From contig QNQO01000520.1 of the NCBI GenBank assembly GCA_003290165.1, forward strand, positions 620,001 to 684,000: DNA of 64,000 bases. The letters run 5' to 3'. Under the pieces are notes generated by a model. That model worked only from the letters and a program-made list of their open reading frames with translations. It had not been told where the DNA came from and did no database searches. Made by a program: the position numbers and the translations under genes. The DNA comes from Berberis thunbergii. Taxonomy: Eukaryota; Streptophyta; Magnoliopsida; Ranunculales; Berberidaceae. Shown here piece after piece: positions 57,591 through 64,000 of this stretch (position 1 is its first letter; each line of letters begins with the position of its first letter).

Positions 57591-58069
57591 GTGAATAAGG
57601 TGCCCCAGACCCTTCGAGCACTCCAGTGGTTGAAGAACCATTTCTTCCTTCTCTTTTCGCATAGAGAGCTTCACCCCCTTTTACAGATGATGTTGCCAAC
57701 GATGTTGTGGTTGCCTCTATTTCATCCCCTACTCCTTTATCTTCTTCTCTGGTGTAACAAAATAGTTTTATTAATGAAAAGAACTTCCCTTTTTGGTATT
57801 ATTATTTGCATGTTTTTGCATCGTATTCGTAATTTGTCTTGTTGACTCGTTGCATGTTGTTTGTACCCTTTTTAGGTCAGTCGTAGTTGTTGAAGTAATT
57901 TGTACTGCGTATCTCCAGTTTGATTTTTTTTTCTGCTAGCCAGAGGGCCTTTACGACTACATTTTTTATCATGCCTGAATTTCTTGACATGAATTCCTTT
58001 ATGGCTATTTTTATGATTTGACGCATTGGTTGCCTTGAAGTGGGTTGAATTTATCCTTTCTTCCTAATG
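57591..58069. other. Element B spacer between antisense ORF and tandem array
   Basis: T-rich, no domain recognised. Confidence 0.4.
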
Positions 58070-59170
58070 TGTTGGAGCTTTATTCAAGCAAGTTGGCTTT
58101 TTTGTCTCAACTTTTTCTTCATATTGGTTGTCACGAAGCTTTTATGAGAAAGTTGGTTTGTTCGTCCACCTTTTACTTCGTTTGTTTGATGTGCTAGTCG
58201 ACCCAAAGATTTTTATTTGAGTAATTTGGCTCGTTTGTCCAACTTTTACTTGTTGGCTCGGTGTACTGGTTGACCTGAAGTTCTTTATTTGAGTAAGTTG
58301 ACTCACTTCATTCAGCTTTTACTTTGTTGGTTAGACATACTAGTCAACCCGAAGTTGTTTTTTAACTAAGTTGACTTGTTTGTCCCAATTTATACTTCGT
58401 TGGTTTGACGTGCTAGTTGACCCGAAACTCTTTGAATTAAACTGGCTTGTTCGTCAAATTCTTACTTCGTTGTTTGACGTAATAGTCAACCCGAAGTTGC
58501 TTTTTAACTAAGTTGACTTGTTTGTCCAATTTTCACTTTGTTGGTTCGACGTACTAGTCGACCCGAAGCTCTTTGAATTAAGTTGACTCGTTCGTCCAAC
58601 TCTTACTTTGTTGGTTTGATGTACTAGTCAACCCTAAGTTGTTTTTTAACTAAGTTGATTTGTTTGTCCAACTTTCACTTCATTAGTTCAACGTACTAGT
58701 CGACCCGAAGCTCTTTGAATTAAATTGACTCGTTCATCCAACTCTTACTTCATTGGTTTGACGTACTAGTCAACCCAAAGTTGTTTTTTAACTAAGTTGA
58801 CTTTTTTTGTCAAACTTTTACTTCGTTGGTTCGACGTAGTAGTCGACCTGAAGCTCTATGAATTAAATTGACTCGTCCGTCCAACTCTTACTTCATTGGT
58901 AGTCAACCCGAAGTTACTTTTTAACTAAGTTGACTTGTTTGTCCAACTTTCACTTCATTGGTTCGACACACTAGTTGATCTGAAGCTCTTTGAATTAAGT
59001 TGACTCGTTCGTCCAACTCTTACTTCGATGGTTTGATGTACTAGTCAACCCGAAGTTGTTTTTTAACTAAGTTGATTTTTTGTCCAATTTTCACTTCGTT
59101 GGTTTGATGTACTAGTCGACCCAAATCTCTTTGAAATAAGTTGACTCGTTCGTCCAACTTTTACTTCGTG
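58070..59170. repeat. Tandem array inside element B
   Basis: Units contain TTCGACGTACTAGTCGACCC, GAAGCTCTTTGAATTAAG, TTGACTCGTTCGTCCAACT alternating with a variant GAAGTTGTTTTTTAACTAAG, TTGACTTGTTTGTCC. The two variants alternate, giving a higher-order dimer. I measure distances of 131, 142, 143, 132 and 141 bases between successive GAAGCTC-type units, so each monomer is about 65-70 bp. About eight dimers, the outer ones degraded. It lies where pol would be expected, next to the antisense ORF. Confidence 0.85.
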
Positions 59171-59985
59171 GTTGATCAGAATAGAAGTTTACCATATATA
59201 TCCGACTCATGTCCTGATTTATTTTGGCTTGATATGCTGATTGCTCTCTATTGTCGAGTTTTGATGCCTTTATTCTATTGTCCATGCGTAAGATAGGGAT
59301 TTTGAACTTGTAATTTTGTTGATATTTTTTTCTCGATATTCTGACCAACCCTAGTGATTGTTCTTCTAGAAAAGTTATGCTAGATTGTAGAGTGGTTTGC
59401 TTCGTTCTTCTAACCATTGCTTGGTTGATGTCGATCCTTGTGTTGTTATAGATTTACATATTTGCTGCTTTGTCAAGCATAACTTATGTCTTCAAGTCGC
59501 CCGATTTGCTATTGGTTATGTTTTGTCATTCGTTGGATATGTTATTGTAGTTAATAGACTCATAGTGCTTTCTATCTCGGTAACTGAGCACTATTCAATT
59601 GTTCGATCATGCTCACATCAGCGCCAAATTTTCCAATCATGCTCACATCAACACCGAATTGTCCAATCATGCTTGCATCAGCACCAACTGTAGAGGTTTA
59701 ATTGAGTTTGTTGTCATTAATTTCGTTGTTAGTAATATGGGTTGTGCTTGCATCCGTCAGTAGGGTGTTTGAATTGTGTTAGTTGATTGGTGCAAGCTTT
59801 TCCATGTTCTTTTCTATGAATCAGTAAAATGGTTTGTTTGGTTTTGTTTGGTGTTAGTACTTCTACTTTGATATAGATTACCTCGAGTAGGAGGTGTTTC
59901 TGGCTGCTTCTTCAGTTGGGTTGATCGTTTTGTTCCCTCCGGCCATGCATTGTAGGGCGTATATTAGTTCCCTAGGCTATTTTAT
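59171..59985. other. Element B internal region, no domain
   Basis: Includes three copies of a 28-30 base unit (CAATCATGCTCACATCA..) at about 59604-59690. No coding domain recognised. Confidence 0.45.
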
Positions 59986-60994
59986 TTATCCCGTAGTGGT
60001 ATTTGCCTTTTCTTTTCCTTTGAGCTGCTTGTCTAGCATTCCGATGAATTCGTTGAGTCGTCCTCTCTGAACCCAATGCTTAATTTCTTCTTTTAGATTG
60101 TAGCAGTCTTCGGTATCGTGCACGTGATCCTTGTGGAAGGAACAATATTTGCTTTTGTCTCTTATTTCTGGGTCTCTTCTCATTCTGAGTGACCAGTTGA
60201 CATCTTCCCATTTCGCCATGTGTTTCAGTATATTGACCCGATTAATTTTCTAGGTTGTGTATGACTTGTATGTCTTTTTCATTACACTTGTTACCCGCTC
60301 GTGTCTGGGCCTTGCTGACTGCAGTTTCCAGGACTCTTGCTGGTTGGATTCGAGCCTCCTATTATACTGATGGCTCTTCGACTAAATGCTATCCTTTTGG
60401 CGTCCGTCGTCTCTTCTTCTTTCCTCCCTCATTTCCCACTTCTTTGAGCGATTTTCTCTTTCTTGGTCATTTTTCTTCCTGGCAGCTTTCACCTCCTCGA
60501 GAGAAATGTGTTTTTGGGCGGTTTTCAACAGTGTGGCCATGCTTTTTGGGGGTTCCTAGTTGAGAACATAAAAAATGCCATCTTTTCAACTCGGCAGTGA
60601 AAGTAGCAATGGTCGTGTCATCGCTGCATCCATCGATCATTGTCAGCTCATTAGTGAAACGAGTAATGTATTCCCTTATTGTCTCCTCAGAATTTTGTTT
60701 GATGTGAAGGAGGTAGTGTGCTCCTTTCCTCATTCATTGACTTCGGATGAATCTTGTGATAAAGGCGGTGGCTAGTGCCTGGAAGGAGTCTATTGACCTC
60801 GGTGGTAAGCTGTTGAACCGGTTCATTGCTGTAGAGGTTAGACTAGTCAAAAATGTTTTGCATAAGATTGACTCTGTAGTCTCCTTTAACGCCATCATGT
60901 GGTGAAAATGTCGCAAATGGTATGTTGGGTCGATGGTGCCATCATATCCTTCGGACTTTGGTGGGGTGAATTTCTTTGGCATGGGAGTTATCAT
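59986..60994 (-). pseudogene. Gag of element B
   Basis: On the minus strand from 60994: MPKKFTPPKSEGYDGTIDPT, YHLRHFHHMMALKETTESIL, AMNRFNSLPPRSIDSFQALA, FITRFI, then one in-frame stop near 60734, then KGAHYLLHIKQNSEETIREY, ITRFTNEL. This is the Retrotrans_gag pattern (P.F.....YDG..DP..HL..F). Further on, 60219-59986 gives KYCSFHKDHVHDTEDCYNLK, the C-x-x-H-x-D-x-x-H-x-T-x-x-C motif of Tat gag C-termini. Between the parts the frame is shifted. Confidence 0.85.
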
Positions 60995-61502
60995 GAGGGT
61001 GTCAGAAAATGGCGGCTTGGCTAGTTCGTATAATATATTGTGATCCGTGACTTTGATCTTGAACGGGATTTCAGTAGGTGTTCCGTTGTTTTGTGGAGTC
61101 TTACCCTAGGGAAGTTCATTGCTTTTGAGATTTCCCTAATCTGCAGGAACCTCATCATTTTCTCAAGTTCGGTTGGTAGAGTTTTGCTAGGGCGGTGCTT
61201 GGATAGGGTCGGCTGATTGAATGCGCTATTAAGTGAGTTTTTCCAACATTTTTGTCATGTGGTTCATTTGGATCGTAAGCAGATATACCCGAGGGTCAAT
61301 AGCAGTGTTGCCGGATGTCTAGGTTGTCTAAGCTACTGCATGTTGTGGATCTTGACTGTCTGGTGCAATTGGCCTGGTGGTCACTGCTGGATCTCGATCG
61401 CGAACTGTGGCCTGTTGATCATTATGATGGCCTGTCGATCATTGATCAGATCTTAGTGAATTTTGTTACTGTGGATCTTCTTTTAGAAAGGAAAATTGTC
61501 AT

Positions 61503-61520
61503 TCCTCACGGACGGCGCCA
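61503..61520 (-). other. Primer-binding site of element B
   Basis: The minus strand reads TGGCGCCGTCCGTGAGGA, three bases inside the 5' LTR end. The TGGCGCCGT start is typical of Tat/Ogre-group elements. It fixes the element as minus-strand. Confidence 0.85.
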
Positions 61521-61523
61521 GAC

Positions 61524-62061
61524 TGATGCGTCCAAATCTTTTCCTCCTGTTAGCTTGACCTGCAAAACAGATGTTAGACTGCCAAAGACCACCTTTTTGG
61601 TGGTCGAAGGCACTCCGATGCTTAAGTCAACAATTCTATTTGAAAAAAGAAGTAAATTGGGACAAAAGTAAGTTAAAGTTGCATACCTTGATCGATTGTT
61701 CCCTTTACCTTTTATAATGGTCGTGGTTAATTCTCCGCGTGACTTAAGCATGTGAGGCACAATGAAAGGAGATGTTCCTCGTAATAGTCTCCTCCTTTAT
61801 GAAGATGTCTCTGTGGAGGCGTAACTTCCTGCATGACTCTTTTCTTGTCTAACATTTCTCTTCTTTATGAGAAAACTTGTGCGGGCTTGGATTTTGGCCT
61901 TGATTACGACTTATTCTGATGGGCGTTGTTTGTGCTTTTATGATTGGTTTTGCATCCTTGGTTTTATGACCTGGCCTGGTAGGTGGGGTACTTGATCCTC
62001 GTGATGTGTGCTTTCTGCCACGTGTACGACTGTGATGACAGTCTATTTTGATGTATCATCA
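61524..62061 (-). repeat. 5' LTR of element B
   Basis: Plus strand TGATGCGTCCAAATC to TTGATGTATCATCA. Closest to the LTR of element A (10303-10860), including the approximately 100-base part missing from 54552-54991. Confidence 0.9.
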
Positions 62062-62330
62062 AGTATCATTCAAATGGTGTGTTAAAAAAACTATAGTAGT
62101 GTAGTGTGCCCATCTAATTTTCTAATACCTTATTTAAATGTTCTAAGACTCTCATTGTTTTTCTGCGATTTTCAAGAAAGACTTGTGGATAGATTGAGGA
62201 GTTGTATCATACATATGCTTTTGAAAATGGTGGTCCATTGTGTTGTACTAATGCTTTGTAGTGACTACTGTAATGTCTAATAAGGTATTTTTAAATACCA
62301 AGAATTTATGGTTCAAAAAGGTAAGGAGGA
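62062..62330. other. Short spacer between elements B and C
   Basis: About 270 bases of AT-rich sequence without recognisable features. It is either older host sequence or the remnant of another insertion. Confidence 0.4.
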
Positions 62331-63001
62331 TGATGTAGTCGAATCCTGTTCTCATTGACCTTGAAGTGCACAGGTAACACACGTGAGCCAAGGACCACCA
62401 TTGTGGTGGTCGATGGCGCTCCGATGCTAAAGTCAAATAAGGCTTGAGAAATACTTAAAGTTGTCAATTGAGTTTTGTAGCGTACCTTTGTTCATCAACC
62501 CTGTGTCTTATTTATAATCGAGAGTCCTTGTTCAGTTACGCTTTTGGTGGCGTAGTTTAGGGAAATGGACCTTGCTGGTGATCATTTCCTAGTAGGGAGT
62601 CGTTCATGTAGGAGAGTTTCCCTACACGACTTGTGCTCTTAGATTTGCTGGAGAGATTTCCCTTTTTGAGTGTTGTCCATGCAAGGAAGTTTCCATGCGC
62701 GACTTATACTCCTACGTTTGTTTCTTAGTCAAACCTAATGTATTGTTGGCCTACCCTTCTTAGGTCGATCCCCTAGATACTTGCTTGATTAGGCCTTACA
62801 GGTATTGGGCTTGACCATGTGATGTGTGGGCTTAGTATGGCGCTGCAATTTGGATCCAACCTTTTGGATTCTATTAATATGGGATTATTATTGCATGGGC
62901 TTTGCCAAATTGGGTGGTTAAACATACCCGCTTTGCTCTGCTGACGAGATCATCGTGACACGAGTACGATGCGGATTAAATGAAGGTTTGATGTATCATA
63001 A
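62331..63001 (-). repeat. 3' LTR of a third, divergent Tat-type element C
   Basis: Plus strand TGATGTAGTCGAATCCTG to TTTGATGTATCATAA. It aligns with LTRs A and B at the start (TGATG.GTC.AATC), at GACCACC.TT.TGGTGGTCGA and at the end, but is diverged between. It is followed by AGCTACTCCCCCGAGTTGG, the polypurine tract in reverse. Only about 270 bases separate it from the LTR of element B. Confidence 0.7.
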
Positions 63002-63297
63002 GCTACTCCCCCGAGTTGGTGAGCCAGTTAGTCGGTCCATCAAGTCATATCATAGAGGACTTGAGCGGTCATGATTTGTTTGAGTTTGAATCGTCTCCTT
63101 GAGCGGCACGCTTCATTAATTGGGCATGCGTCCGCTCGAAAAAAGAAAAAGTTTAGAACTTTGTTTTCTATATAGATCCCTTTCTTTGCAGAGTTTATTT
63201 TTTTACTCTTCGATCTTAGAGACTCTGCTTTGTCATTTAGCTTTTCATGCTTTTGACTTTGCTTAACTTTCGTGATCGAAAGTTTGTACTTTCTTCC

Positions 63298-64000
63298 ATG
63301 GCGGGCTAGAATCAGCTTTCTGATGAATTGTATGCTAAAGGTCGTAAGTTCTTATAGGAGAGGTCAATCCCTGAGTCGAATCTGGAAGGATTTCTTAAGG
63401 CGTATGGGATTTCTAATGATGAGGTGTTCTTCATATTGGGCCCCAATCAAACATCGTTGTCTCCTCCAGAAGGATTTGTCTGTTTGCACCGAGGTATGTC
63501 CAATTGGGCATTCATTTTCCTGTCATCTAGGAAATTGGGAACTTCCTGGCGTACTTCGGCATTGTGCCTTCTCAGCTAGTACCGAATGGGTATAGGACGA
63601 TGATCGCCATTCTAATTATGGCGAATGACGCTGGTGTCCGAGTGTCTCGGACGGTGATCCAACTGCTCACTTTTCCTAGGATAAATAAGCATGTTGTGTG
63701 TGTGTTGATGTCACCGTATTGTTTTGGCAATTTTCCTGATGACTTCAAGTTCTGGCAGAAATATTGTTTCATGACTTCTGTGTGCTCAAAGTATTACGAG
63801 CTTGCTAGTCGTCTGATCGAGCGCGAGTTCGAGGAACTTAGTAAGTTTTGTTCCATTCTCGATCTTGCTAGTGTTAATTGCATATTGAATTGTTAATCGA
63901 GCTTTCTATCGGGAGATTTCCAACTACGCCCCTTTCTCCCGAGGATGAAGCAACTGTGGATAAATTTTGTGACATGCCTCGAATGCGTGTAGAGGATGTC
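63298..64000 (+). pseudogene. Antisense ORF of element C (runs off the window)
   Basis: ATG 63298 is followed at once by an in-frame TAG (MAG*); further frames give SDELYAKGRKFL, then VPNGYRTMIAILIM, the PF04195-like PNG box seen in A and B, then DDFKFWQKYCFMTSVCSKYY. Frameshifted. The element continues beyond 64000. Confidence 0.6.

Larger units (their letters stand above)
54552..62061 (-). mobile_element. Tat-type Gypsy retrotransposon B (both LTRs, no recognisable pol)
   Basis: On the minus strand: 5' LTR 62061-61524, primer site, gag (60994-59986), a tandem array (58070-59170), an opposite-strand ORF (55327-57590), polypurine tract, 3' LTR 54991-54552. Protease, reverse transcriptase, RNase H and integrase are not recognisable. 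The two flanking 5-mers (TAAAT at 54547-54551, AGTAT at 62062-62066) do not match as a TSD. The 3' LTR lacks a roughly 100-base part present in the 5' LTR and in element A. The element is either a deleted derivative or a recombinant of two elements. Confidence 0.8.

Noticed and set aside
58070..59170. Possible CRISPR-like array
   Set aside because: Monomers are contiguous and diverged without constant repeat and unique spacer structure, and the context is a plant retrotransposon.
1..64000. tRNA, rRNA or snRNA genes
   Set aside because: No cloverleaf-type or rRNA-like segment was noticed by eye on either strand; only tRNA-complementary primer sites of retrotransposons were seen. tRNAscan-SE would be decisive.

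Overview
The window reads as nuclear DNA of a eudicot plant. Introns are AT-rich with GT-AG borders, the recognisable host proteins are plant types (MED31, a PPR protein, DXR, TGA-type bZIP, ATP-citrate lyase B, HOS15), and most of the sequence is plant transposable elements: Gypsy of the Athila and Tat groups, Copia, hAT, CACTA, Tourist-like and Mutator-like. Everything was read by eye, with no database search. Family names come from protein motifs; element borders come from terminal repeats and target-site duplications (TSDs).

Positions 1-9300 hold the most unusual part: a same-strand mosaic of short, intron-containing fragments from at least eight unrelated genes. In order they are mitochondrial ATP synthase gamma, an ABCB transporter, a pfkB-type kinase, a SNF2 helicase, ATP-citrate lyase B, a HOS15-type WD40 protein, more ABCB, DXR and a TGA bZIP factor. 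No parent gene is complete. Retained introns point to DNA-level capture, as by a Helitron or Pack-type transposon, and a Helitron-like 3' end is visible at 9234-9267. Positions 9400-18000 hold CACTA, Copia and LTR debris and a truncated minus-strand Tat-type Gypsy element (A) with an antisense ORF on the plus strand. At 18208-20166 lies an intact intronless PPR gene, the best protein-coding gene in the window.

Positions 20200-26400 hold a reading frame split by a hAT element with a perfect 8-bp TSD, a Mutator-like transposase remnant with an OTU-like domain, and a long inverted repeat. From 26800 to about 43900 a minus-strand plant-mobile-domain (PMD) gene remnant is split by two hAT miniatures and a 13.3-kb Athila-type element (29540-42811, TSD ATACC). 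That element carries in its turn a 1.4-kb solo LTR (36978-38401, TSD ACTGC).

Positions 45300-53300 carry a Tourist-like MITE and the five-exon MED31 gene on the minus strand. All its splice sites look intact, but exon 2 has a one-base deletion in a homopolymer, and intron 4 contains a hAT element. Positions 53985-64000 hold an RNase H-like fragment and two more minus-strand Tat-type elements (B and C) lying head to tail. B keeps both LTRs, a tRNA primer site, a polypurine tract, gag, an antisense ORF and an internal tandem array, but no recognisable pol. The only genes that look host-functional are the PPR gene and perhaps MED31, if its frameshift is an assembly error.
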